Below the pieces are notes generated by a model. The model saw only the letters and a program-made list of their open reading frames with translations. It ran no database searches and was not told where the DNA came from. Of a DNA stretch of 64,000 bases, positions 54,303-61,958 are shown piece after piece (the first letter of the stretch is position 1; each line of letters begins with the position of its first letter). Location of the stretch: contig CAZCOG010000002.1 in the NCBI GenBank assembly GCA_964500445.1, forward strand, positions 124,001 through 188,000, in the 5' to 3' direction. The position numbers and the translations under genes are program-made. Origin of the DNA: Persicitalea sp964500445. GTDB lineage: Bacteria > Bacteroidota > Bacteroidia > Cytophagales > Spirosomataceae.

Positions 54303-55697
54303 ATGAGTGAACCCAAATCACCCTTCCGAACCTCGGTTTTTCTGCGCTTCGTGCGAGGGTTTGTGTATCATTTATTCAATCTGGAAGAAGGCAAGGCCGA
54401 TGAAGAAGAAGTCATCGAAGACATTAAGCGGGGCGTTACTTTCCGGGGCACCAACCTTTGGATTCTGATTTGCGCCATCTTTATTTGTTCCATTGGCCTT
54501 AATGTGAACTCTACCGCTGTGGTCATCGGTGCGATGTTGATTTCACCGCTCATGGGTCCGATCATCGGCGTGGGACTGGGTGTGGGAATTCTGGATCTGG
54601 ATTTGATCCGCCGGGCTCTGAAAAACCTGGGCATCGCCGCCGGAATTAGTGTGCTTTCTTCTACCGTTTATTTCCTGATCACCCCGCTCGATGATGCCCA
54701 GACGGAGATTCTGGCCCGAACTACCCCCACGCTCTGGGACGTGCTGATTGCCCTTTTCGGTGGTTTTGCGGGGATTATCGCCAGCACCCGGCAGGACAAA
54801 AGTAATGCCATACCGGGCGTGGCCATTGCTACTGCCCTGATGCCGCCGCTCTGCACGGCGGGGTATGGCATAGCTACCAGTCAGTGGACCTTTTTTATTG
54901 GTGCTTTTTATCTGTTTGCGATCAACTGCGTGTTTATTACGCTATCTACCGTTTTGATCGTCAAGTACCTGCGGTTTCGCCGCCGGCATTATGTGGACGA
55001 TGCGACCGACCGCCGGGTACAAATCTGGGTTGGATTCTTTGTGCTGGCGACGGCCATTCCCAGCGTTTTCCTGGCGGCCAACGTAGTGCGGAAGAGTTTT
55101 TTCGAGCGCAAAGCACGTGACTTTGTGGAAGCAGAAATTAATACTCCAGCTACCCAGATTATCAACCAACAACTCGTCTATCGGCCCGATACTTCGCGGA
55201 TCATTATCACGTGTATAGGTCAGACGCTGGACAGTAGTCAGATCAGGAAGATTAGTAAGCAACTTCCCAAATATGGCCTCGGGAACACGGAGTTGATTGT
55301 CCGTCAGAACTATAACGAGGTCAACTCGCATATGCTCGATGAATTCAATACCAACCTGCGCACGGGAATTCTGGAAGATTTGTACAAAAAGAATGAGGAA
55401 CTGGTACAGAATAAGGACGCCCGCATCGACATGCTCGAAAAAGAAATCGCCCGTTACCGTACCATCAACACCCAATCGGGCGACATTGGTCAGGAGATCA
55501 AGGTGCAATATCCCAACATTAATGAATTCTCACTCACGATGTCCCCTATTTTCAACCTCAAAACCTCCAAGGCCGATACGGCTTACCTTGCCTACGCCAA
55601 ATTTTCCAGGCGCCCCAGCTTACGCGAAACCAAACGCATGGAAGATTGGCTGAAAGTCAGGGTGAAGTCAAAGGATTTGAGATTGGTGGTACAGTAA
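54303..55697 (+). CDS. DUF389-family membrane protein
   Basis: 464 residues. Membrane part (about 50-250) with the DUF389 signature IGLNVNSTAVVIGAMLISPLMGPIIGVGLGVGILDLDLI and NAIPGVAIATALMPPLCTAGYGIA. The C-terminal 200 residues are a soluble domain with a coiled coil (DLYKKNEELVQNKDARIDMLEKEIARYR). Function unknown; often called a hydrophobic conserved protein. Adjacent to but divergent from the antiporter. Confidence 0.9.
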   Translation: MSEPKSPFRTSVFLRFVRGFVYHLFNLEEGKADEEEVIEDIKRGVTFRGTNLWILICAIFICSIGLNVNSTAVVIGAMLISPLMGPIIGVGLGVGILDLDLIRRALKNLGIAAGISVLSSTVYFLITPLDDAQTEILARTTPTLWDVLIALFGGFAGIIASTRQDKSNAIPGVAIATALMPPLCTAGYGIATSQWTFFIGAFYLFAINCVFITLSTVLIVKYLRFRRRHYVDDATDRRVQIWVGFFVLATAIPSVFLAANVVRKSFFERKARDFVEAEINTPATQIINQQLVYRPDTSRIIITCIGQTLDSSQIRKISKQLPKYGLGNTELIVRQNYNEVNSHMLDEFNTNLRTGILEDLYKKNEELVQNKDARIDMLEKEIARYRTINTQSGDIGQEIKVQYPNINEFSLTMSPIFNLKTSKADTAYLAYAKFSRRPSLRETKRMEDWLKVRVKSKDLRLVVQ

Positions 55698-55699
55698 TG

Positions 55700-55730
55700 G
55701 TTCTTAGTTCAGGGTACTTCGTTCTTAGTT
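55700..55730 (+). repeat. Paired GTTCTTAGTT repeats beside the four-helix-bundle gene
   Basis: GTTCTTAGTT occurs at 55700-55709 and 55721-55730. The second lies in CTTCGTTCTTAGTT, whose first ten bases are the inverted form of the AAGAACGAAG unit at 56197-56244. So the four-helix-bundle gene sits between partly inverted repeats. Confidence 0.6.
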
Positions 55731-55750
55731 GTGCTGCTTTTCAAATTATG

Positions 55751-56140
55751 TTATTCGTAACGTGGGCCCTTTCTTTCTGAGCTTTTCAGGTACGTGATGA
55801 AACCAGATATGATTGAGATTACTTGATTGGTCTGTTCCAGAAGCTCTTTAAATTGATCCGCATCGATGTGCTTCCTATCCAATGCCCTGTAGAGCTGAGA
55901 TTGAACCTCAAAGGCAGAAGCACGCGATATGCCGAGGAAATTGATGAGTTCTTTGTTGCCACTGCGGCCAAACCCCTCGGCGATATTGTCCATTACCGAA
56001 CCAGAAGCACGATTGATTTGATCTTTCAAGGCATAATCTTTGGAAAATGAACCCGCTGTCGACACTCGGTAGATAATATTTTCCAGTCCTCTTGCTTTCT
56101 GCCAACACTGTAGATCTTCAAACCGGTCAATTTTAGCCAT
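55751..56140 (-). CDS. Four-helix-bundle protein (S23 / TIGR02436 family)
   Basis: 129 residues from ATG 56140 (MAKIDRFEDLQCWQKARGL). FEDLQCWQKARGLENIIY and INRASGSVMDNIAEGFGRSGNKELINFLGISRASAFEVQSQL are the family's conserved segments. Related proteins are encoded in 23S rRNA intervening sequences, and Avd of diversity-generating retroelements is similar, but no reverse transcriptase or template repeat is here. The in-frame extension to 56341 reads through the heptanucleotide repeat (FVLRSSFFVLRSS) and is rejected. Confidence 0.9.
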   Translation of the reverse strand: MAKIDRFEDLQCWQKARGLENIIYRVSTAGSFSKDYALKDQINRASGSVMDNIAEGFGRSGNKELINFLGISRASAFEVQSQLYRALDRKHIDADQFKELLEQTNQVISIISGFITYLKSSERKGPRYE

Positions 56141-56196
56141 CTGTGAAATAAGGAGAAAAGGATGAGTACCATCACTCGGTCCCAGAGTTTTCAATA

Positions 56197-56244
56197 AACG
56201 AAGAACGAAGAACGAAGAACGAAGAACGAAGAACGAAGAACGAA
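56197..56244 (+). repeat. Heptanucleotide tandem repeat
   Basis: AACGAAG is repeated six times plus six bases of a seventh copy, with no mismatch. A related GAACGAAGAAC lies at 56261-56271 at the end of the acyl-CoA dehydrogenase gene. Such arrays can vary in copy number by replication slippage. Confidence 0.95.
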
Positions 56245-56270
56245 CGGGGCGGCCCATGCCGAACGAAGAA

Positions 56271-58055
56271 CTACCTAACAATCGTAAGTACCTCTTCGTC
56301 TTGCAGCCGCTTCGCCAGGCCCAGCGTTTTGGGTACTTCATAGTGAAAATAGTACTTCATGGTCTGGATTTTACTTTCATAGAAGTTTGAGTCGCTTTCG
56401 GCGAGATTTTTATCGTTTAGAGCATTTTGAGAGACGATGCCCTGTTTGAGCCACTGCCAGGCCACGGTCACCAGGCCAAACATTTCCATATAGAGTGTGG
56501 CATCCATCAGAAAGCGTTCGTAGTCGCCCTTTTGGGCAAAGGGCAAGAGGGCGCTGGTGACTTTTTGCAGGCGTTGTATTTCTTCACTCAGCATTTTGGC
56601 GTAGGATTTCAGCAACTCGTGAGCGCTAGCTTCCGTGACAGTTTTGTTCATTTCAGCAAAGAGCAGTTGTGGAGCTTTGCCGCCCTGAATCGTCATTTTT
56701 CGACCCAGCAGATCCTGCGACTGAATGCCCGTAGTACCTTCGTAGATCGTCGTGATACGGATGTCGCGGTACATTTGTTCCAGCGGAAAATCCTCTGTGA
56801 AGCCGTAACCACCAAGTACCTGCAAGCCCTCATTAACCGAACGGATGCCCATTTCAGTGGGAAAAGTTTTAGCCACGGGCGTAAGCAATTCCAGCAGCAG
56901 GGTGTAGTTTTCTTTTTCTTCACCTTCGCTCACATGAACCAGGTCCGACAGTCGGGCACTTTCGAGCAATAAGCACATCGAACCTTCAACAATCGCTTTC
57001 TGAAAGAGCAACATCCGCTTTACATCGGGATGATTGATAATCATCGTCTGCGGTGAGTCGAGCTGGTTTTTCTCGTTGAGGCGGCGACTCTGTGGACGTT
57101 CTTTGGCGTATTCCAGCGAGGCACAGTACGCCGCCGACGCGATGGCCGCACCCGTGATACCCACCGCAATGCGCGCTTCATTCATCATCTGAAACATGTA
57201 GCTCAGCCCCCGATTCGCCTCACCCAGCAACCAGCCGTGGCAGTAGCCCCGGTCACCCATCGTGAGATGCATGGCCGGAGTGCCCCGTTGCCCGAGTTTG
57301 TGATAAATTCCGGTGGAGTTCACGTCGTTGTCTACAAAAGTACCATCCTCCTGCCGCCGAAATTTGGGTACTACAAACAACGAAATGCCCTTAGTACCTT
57401 GCGGAGCACCTTTGATGCGGGCCAGCATCAGGTGTACTACATTGTCTACGGCGTCGTGATCGCCCGCCGAAATGAAGACTTTTTGTCCCGTGATGAGGTA
57501 GCTGCCATCGGGCTGCGGCTCGGCGGTGGTCGTAATGTCCGACAGCGAACTACCCGCCTGTGGTTCGGTCAGGGCCATGGTACCCTGCCACTGGCCGTTG
57601 AGCATTTTCTCTACGTAAGTATCGATCAGTACCTGTGAACCAAAAGTTGCGATCAGATTGGCGGCGCCGGAGGTCAGGCCCGTGTACATCATGCCATTAT
57701 TGGCAGCCATTTGGATAAAGTCTACGCAGGCTCCCACCATCTCGGGTAGTTGCTGTCCGCCTTGCTCGACCGGAAAGCCCGCCCCGATCAGGCCGCCTTC
57801 GCCCACGGCTTGCAGGAAGGTTTTGATCTGCGGATGCACCGTCACTTTACCGTCTTTGAGTTCGGGTGGGTGGCGGTCCACGTCGCGGTAGTGTGAGTGC
57901 ATGAGGGTATCGGCTATCTGCGTCACAGAGTCAAGTACCATGTCGAAAGTACCGCGGTCGTGTGCCTCGAAGTAAGGGTACTTTGTCAGTTCGGGGGCGT
58001 TATGGACTTCATAAAGCAGGAAGTCGAGGTTGCGACGGTTGAAGTATTGGGGCAT
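56271..58055 (-). CDS. Acyl-CoA dehydrogenase
   Basis: 594 residues. The acyl-CoA dehydrogenase fold: MALTEPQAGSSLSDITTTAEP FAD-binding strand, GVGI... substrate region, and the catalytic base in TTIYEGTTGIQSQDLLGRK. The N-terminal helix (MPQYFNRRNLDFLLYEVHNAPELTKYPYF) and extra C-terminal domain (about 460-594) are typical of the Bacteroidota long form. Beta-oxidation or an unspecified acyl-CoA is likely. Minus strand; it lies just outside the integrated element. Confidence 0.93.
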   Translation of the reverse strand: MPQYFNRRNLDFLLYEVHNAPELTKYPYFEAHDRGTFDMVLDSVTQIADTLMHSHYRDVDRHPPELKDGKVTVHPQIKTFLQAVGEGGLIGAGFPVEQGGQQLPEMVGACVDFIQMAANNGMMYTGLTSGAANLIATFGSQVLIDTYVEKMLNGQWQGTMALTEPQAGSSLSDITTTAEPQPDGSYLITGQKVFISAGDHDAVDNVVHLMLARIKGAPQGTKGISLFVVPKFRRQEDGTFVDNDVNSTGIYHKLGQRGTPAMHLTMGDRGYCHGWLLGEANRGLSYMFQMMNEARIAVGITGAAIASAAYCASLEYAKERPQSRRLNEKNQLDSPQTMIINHPDVKRMLLFQKAIVEGSMCLLLESARLSDLVHVSEGEEKENYTLLLELLTPVAKTFPTEMGIRSVNEGLQVLGGYGFTEDFPLEQMYRDIRITTIYEGTTGIQSQDLLGRKMTIQGGKAPQLLFAEMNKTVTEASAHELLKSYAKMLSEEIQRLQKVTSALLPFAQKGDYERFLMDATLYMEMFGLVTVAWQWLKQGIVSQNALNDKNLAESDSNFYESKIQTMKYYFHYEVPKTLGLAKRLQDEEVLTIVR

Positions 58056-58298
58056 AGTGGTTCAGGAATAGGTAGTGTAATTGAAGACAGGAGAATGCTG
58101 TTCTAACGCTTTCAAAGAATAACGTTGCTTTGGGTATTTCAGCATTTCTCTATGAGAAAGTCCCTCCGCTTTTGAAGTATCTCTGTTGGTTTAGAGTAGC
58201 TCAAAAAGCAATATGTTAAGTGACTAGTATACAGGTATTTTACTTACTATCGAAAAGTTAAGTATGCTAAGTGCCATTTTTAATGCCAATACAACGAA

Positions 58299-58330
58299 AA
58301 AAGCCTCAAATCTCTCGATTTGAGGCTTTT
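58299..58330 (-). terminator. Terminator of the original tRNA-Asn gene
   Basis: A 14-base perfect stem (AAAAGCCTCAAATC / GATTTGAGGCTTTT) with loop TCTC, followed on the minus strand by TTTTTT-type sequence. It is placed two bases after the tRNA 3' fragment, so it is the native tRNA terminator that stayed at this side of the insertion. Confidence 0.8.
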
Positions 58331-58332
58331 AG

Positions 58333-58376
58333 CTCCCGAAGCTGGGCTCGAACCAGCGACCCTCTGATTAACAGTC
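58333..58376 (-). pseudogene. 3' fragment of tRNA-Asn(GUU): attachment site of the integrated element
   Basis: On the minus strand this reads from the anticodon loop (CTGTTAA, anticodon GTT) through the T arm (GCTGG TTCGAGC CCAGC) to the acceptor end TTCGGGA plus discriminator G. The 5' half and D arm are missing: the sequence before it (TAGCGGCTATGA) does not fit. This is the classic duplicated 3' end left when an element integrates into a tRNA gene. The complete gene should lie at the far end, outside the window. CCA is not encoded. Confidence 0.88.
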
Positions 58377-58548
58377 ATAGCCGCTACTTATGTAATATAA
58401 TATTCCTATTGTACATACTTTATTCAATCAACTGAATAACAGATATTTATAGTAAATATTTTATTGTTTATTCTTTTCTATTATGCTTTGATTCTCTATA
58501 TTTGTATTGCAATACGAATTGATAGTTCTAAAAGATGCAATACAAACA
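58377..58548 (+). promoter_or_regulatory. AT-rich integrase control region with -7 element and inverted repeats
   Basis: Holds TATATTTG (58497-58504, TAnnTTTG), TTATTCA/TGAATAA (58420-58439), a perfect 12-base palindrome GTATTGCAATAC (58504-58515), and a 10-base inverted repeat TTTGTATTGC/GCAATACAAA (58501-58510, 58537-58546) immediately ahead of the integrase ATG. The repeats suit recombinase or repressor binding; this is inferred from position. Confidence 0.55.
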
Positions 58549-59934
58549 ATGAAACAAGCAACGGTTTCTATATTCCACGACAAGCGTAACGGTGCCAATA
58601 CAGTAAAGTTACTGGTAGGCCATAAGCGCCAACAGCGACTTTACACTACTGGCCATAAAGTGGACGCAAAAACTTTTGAACGTCTCAAGGCGAACGCATT
58701 CAAGCAAAGTCCTGATGGTAAGATAAAAGACTTCCTTTTTATAGAACTTTGGTATAGTCTGTTCAGCAGAGAAGCCAATAAGCCGGGTTTAGCCATATTC
58801 GCCCAGGGCATTGCAGCAGAACTAGGGCCGAACTTTGACTTTGATACCTTCAAAGAAAGATTCGATTGCTACGGCAAAAAGCCCGACAAAGCCCCCGAAG
58901 ATCAGACAGATGTTATCGCCGCACTCCACACCGTAGCCGGACGGATGGAGAAGGCGGATCGCATAGGAAGTGCCAACAGCTACACCTCAGCAGCCAACTC
59001 CCTGCAACGGTTCATAGATTCATTTTCAAGTGCAGAGCGCAAAGAGTTTCTAAATATACCGACAACCAAGAAGGCCGACCGCCACCCCGCCGTATTAAGG
59101 TTTGAACACCTCACAGCCGATTTCTTTATGGTGTATGAGCAATGGATGCTCAGCTACGGGAAAGCCCCGCAGAGTACCAAGAAGACAGCGACGGGGGCCA
59201 GTAGCACAACGGTAGGAATTTACTTACGTCAGGTTCGAGCGGTAGTAAATGAAGCCATTGAGAACGGGCTGATGAACCGTGACGATTATCCCTTCGGCCG
59301 CAACCGCTACGTAATACCCGCCGGAGCCAACATCAAGAAAGCACTCGACAAATCCGACATCGAGAAAATCAAGGCGCACCAGCCCGACCCCGAATCGTAT
59401 TTTGAGCAACGTAGCCTAGACCTATGGCTATTCTCCTACTTCGGCAACGGCGTGAACCTAACCGACGTTTGCCGCCTGAAATGGGAGCAGGTTGATTTGA
59501 AGGCCGGTACGATCACCTTCATACGAAAGAAAACCGCCCGAAGCAGGAAGCAGAACCAAACCTCTATTGCTGTAAGGTTGCGCCCTGAAACAGTGGCGAT
59601 AATCGAACGCTACGCGACGCCTGACCGCCAGCCATCAAACTTTGTCTTCCCTTTTCTCAACGACGAAATGACTGAGCGCGAGAAAAAGAATACCATCCAC
59701 CAAGTCATCAAGATTACAAACAAATGGATGCGACGTATAGCCAAATCGTTAGGCATTGACAAAGATGTAAACTCCTACTCAGCCCGCCACTCATTTGCAA
59801 CAATACTATTGAAAAGCAAAACCCCGTTAGCCCTCATATCGAAATCACTTGGACATAGAAGCATCACAACTTCGGAAAACTATTTCGGCTCATTTGACGA
59901 CGCAGAGATGGAAGAATACCTTAAAGCATTATAA
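58549..59934 (+). CDS. Tyrosine recombinase (integrase) of a Bacteroidota mobile element
   Basis: 461 residues from ATG 58549 (MKQATVSIFHDKRNGANTV); a TTG at 58507 would place the start inside the inverted repeat. N-terminal arm-binding and SAM-like core-binding domains precede the catalytic domain. Catalytic residues: Asn303 stands where the first Arg is expected (GNGVNLTD), Lys327/328 region, Arg413 in YSARHSFAT, His436 in LGHRSITT and nucleophile Tyr445 in ENYFGSF. Drives insertion into tRNA-Asn. Followed 32 bases later by an element gene. Confidence 0.93.
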   Translation: MKQATVSIFHDKRNGANTVKLLVGHKRQQRLYTTGHKVDAKTFERLKANAFKQSPDGKIKDFLFIELWYSLFSREANKPGLAIFAQGIAAELGPNFDFDTFKERFDCYGKKPDKAPEDQTDVIAALHTVAGRMEKADRIGSANSYTSAANSLQRFIDSFSSAERKEFLNIPTTKKADRHPAVLRFEHLTADFFMVYEQWMLSYGKAPQSTKKTATGASSTTVGIYLRQVRAVVNEAIENGLMNRDDYPFGRNRYVIPAGANIKKALDKSDIEKIKAHQPDPESYFEQRSLDLWLFSYFGNGVNLTDVCRLKWEQVDLKAGTITFIRKKTARSRKQNQTSIAVRLRPETVAIIERYATPDRQPSNFVFPFLNDEMTEREKKNTIHQVIKITNKWMRRIAKSLGIDKDVNSYSARHSFATILLKSKTPLALISKSLGHRSITTSENYFGSFDDAEMEEYLKAL

Positions 59935-59966
59935 ATCATTAAGTTAAACCATAACCTTTTTCATTT

Positions 59967-60512
59967 ATGGAATCAATTGCAACCATCTCAAACTACCTCA
60001 GCGACAACGATCCGGGCGAGGTACAATCAACTCTCGAGTACTTGGTCAAAGCGACCCAGTACACTCCACAGATGTACATCGGCGAAGGAGAAGAGCCAGT
60101 GATTAACGAATCATACGATGCCGAGGTATCTGGATCAATAACCAGCCTCTTGCAATGGATGAGCGAACGCCGGGAAAGCATAGTCGTTCTAGGTCTGCTT
60201 TACCAAAGTCACTACGACATACAGGGCGACCCACGACAGGCCCGACAGTACCGAGCGATCAAAGACAGGTTCATTTCTTTCTTTGGCGAGTTGATGCCCT
60301 GCCAGCCGCAGAGCTTCCTATTCTACCTTCTTACCGATACGATGCTGACCCCAAGTTTTCAGAAGCAAAGCAGGACAGAGCAGCAAAAAATAATCAACCA
60401 CATGGGCGACCTAATAACCTTCATTTCCGAAATGGTATCGGACGTGCTGATTAACGAATCGTTGCCCTACGAGTACAGACACACCCAAAGCCCGGCCAGT
60501 TCCAAGAACTAA
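59967..60512 (+). CDS. Element-borne protein of unknown function
   Basis: 181 residues, acidic and helical, no signal or membrane segment. Features seen: SLLQWMSERRESIVVLGLLYQSHYDIQGDP, RAIKDRFISFFGELMPCQPQSFLFYLL, and EQQKIINHMGDLITFISEMVSDVLI. I do not recognise a family. It follows the integrase by 32 bases, suggesting co-transcription; possible roles include accessory recombination, regulation or cargo. Confidence 0.7.
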   Translation: MESIATISNYLSDNDPGEVQSTLEYLVKATQYTPQMYIGEGEEPVINESYDAEVSGSITSLLQWMSERRESIVVLGLLYQSHYDIQGDPRQARQYRAIKDRFISFFGELMPCQPQSFLFYLLTDTMLTPSFQKQSRTEQQKIINHMGDLITFISEMVSDVLINESLPYEYRHTQSPASSKN

Positions 60513-60545
60513 GCCCTTGCCGCTAAACAATTGGCAAAAGAGCGG

Positions 60546-60553
60546 TATCTTTG
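60546..60553 (+). promoter_or_regulatory. -7 element ahead of the second unknown element gene
   Basis: TATCTTTG matches TAnnTTTG. Just downstream, AACGTTG(8)CAACGTT (60563-60584) is a 7-base perfect inverted repeat in the leader, which could be an operator or hairpin. Confidence 0.45.
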
Positions 60554-60566
60554 ATTTGTTAAAACG

Positions 60567-61619
60567 TTGTGTGGTAGCAACGTTAAGACTTTGACGGAAA
60601 CGTCGATCCCAGAACCCAGCATTGAAGCCTACCACCTTTTTTGTTGGGTTTCTGGCTATAAGTACGCCATGCGGTACAAGCAGACATATTTTGAGCAATT
60701 TATTGAGGAGGCAACAACCATTCAGATCGACTACACAACTTTTAATCGAATAGGAGAAGAAGTTATAGTCCCAAACAATCGGCAGCCCATCCTCATACCA
60801 GGAAGCCTTTTGGATGACGGCGTATTAATATCCATGAATCGGCCTGACAAAATCATAAGAGCAAGTCGGTACAGCTCCCTCAGAGGAGAAGGAAAACCGG
60901 AAAGCTCAAATTACGACACATTTCTAAATTCACTGGCGACGCACACAATCAGCGAAGCCACATTCTTAAAGACCAAAGCGGCAAAAAAAAGGATTGCTAC
61001 ATTGACAGGCATCGATAAGAAAATAACCGAGGCAAAGAAGATACTCGCAAGGCATCGTAACTTATGGCATGGAGGTAAATTTCAATCCTTTTTTTTTGAA
61101 TCTGAATTCTTCCCCTATTTCAACATACCCGGAACCCAGACAATGGCTGTAGGTATAAATCCCAATTTCAGGGACGGGATTACCACAGAGGACTTTTTTT
61201 GGGATCTTCAAGATGCTATTATTTATAAACAGCGTGCGGTAAAAAAGGTAATAGAGGGATTGAAAGAGCAAAATGCGATTATTGATGAAAACGAATCCGA
61301 GTCGAAGCGCAAACAACGGCCTTTGGAGCAACAAAGAGCAAAAGAACATTTACCTCCAAAGCTTACGCGAAGGGAGGAAGTATTGATACATTGCTATCAA
61401 GGCGGGCCACCAATCAAATGCGGCCAACCCGGCTACGCCCAATACCTTGAATTTGGTAGACAAACAGACCGCATCCGTTACCCCGATGAAAGTGAAAGAA
61501 AAGCAAGGTCATTGATAAGGTCTATCGAAAATACTTATCCGTACCTAACAGAACCACAAAAAAGACAGGCTGAAAATGAGATCAATACGATTAAAGCTAA
61601 CTTTTCTGACCAGTTATAA
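60567..61619 (+). CDS. Element-borne protein of unknown function, start uncertain
   Basis: 350 residues if the TTG at 60567 is used, but this lies within the leader inverted repeat; a TTG at 60591 or the ATG at 60669 are alternatives. Seen: HLFCWVSGYKYAMRYKQTYFEQFI near the N-terminus, a basic stretch (KKRIATLTGIDKKITEAKKILARHR), FFFESEFFPYFNIPG, then a highly charged region (ENESESKRKQRPLEQQRAKE) and ELGRQTDRI-like C-terminal helices. No recognised domain; the charge suggests nucleic acid or protein binding. Lower G+C than its neighbours in parts. Confidence 0.65.
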   Translation: MCGSNVKTLTETSIPEPSIEAYHLFCWVSGYKYAMRYKQTYFEQFIEEATTIQIDYTTFNRIGEEVIVPNNRQPILIPGSLLDDGVLISMNRPDKIIRASRYSSLRGEGKPESSNYDTFLNSLATHTISEATFLKTKAAKKRIATLTGIDKKITEAKKILARHRNLWHGGKFQSFFFESEFFPYFNIPGTQTMAVGINPNFRDGITTEDFFWDLQDAIIYKQRAVKKVIEGLKEQNAIIDENESESKRKQRPLEQQRAKEHLPPKLTRREEVLIHCYQGGPPIKCGQPGYAQYLEFGRQTDRIRYPDESERKARSLIRSIENTYPYLTEPQKRQAENEINTIKANFSDQL

Positions 61620-61671
61620 CCGGTTTCGTAGCTAACCCCCTAGCAACCTTTGCCATCGTTAACTAACCGCG

Positions 61672-61956
61672 ATGACAATGAGCAATCCATTTGAACCTAT
61701 CAACGCCCGGCTATCCAACCTAGAAGCGTTGACACTTGAAGTGCTGCAATACTTGCGCACTAATTCTGCCCCTCCTCCCGCCGACGAGTTCTTAGACGTC
61801 AAATCCTCAGCCGATTTTTTAGGATGTACAGAGCAGACAGTCTACCAGTACAAAGCAAAAGGTATATTGAAGGCTTACAAGCGCATGGGTCGTTTGAAAT
61901 TCAAGCGTAGCGAGCTTATTTCTTTTTTGGAAGCAGGAGCAACTAAAAGAGGCTAG
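61672..61956 (+). CDS. Excisionase-like helix-turn-helix protein
   Basis: 94 residues. C-terminal winged HTH of the Xis/MerR-like type: LDVKSSADFLGCTEQTVYQYKAKGILKAYKRMGRLKFKRSELISFLE, with an N-terminal helix (NARLSNLEALTLEVLQYL). Typical small DNA-binding protein of Bacteroidota mobile elements, controlling excision or the replication genes. The next gene starts two bases after its stop, so the two are coupled. Confidence 0.88.
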   Translation: MTMSNPFEPINARLSNLEALTLEVLQYLRTNSAPPPADEFLDVKSSADFLGCTEQTVYQYKAKGILKAYKRMGRLKFKRSELISFLEAGATKRG

Positions 61957-61958
61957 GC

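Noticed and set aside
55751..56140. Possible Avd of a diversity-generating retroelement
   Set aside because: No reverse transcriptase or template/variable repeat is present, and the protein fits the ordinary TIGR02436 family.
56140..56341. N-terminal extension of the four-helix-bundle protein
   Set aside because: It translates the heptanucleotide array and the tail of the dehydrogenase gene; the ATG at 56140 starts the conserved sequence.
58333..58376. Complete tRNA-Asn gene
   Set aside because: The 5' half and D arm are absent, and the anticodon stem has a mismatch where homology stops.
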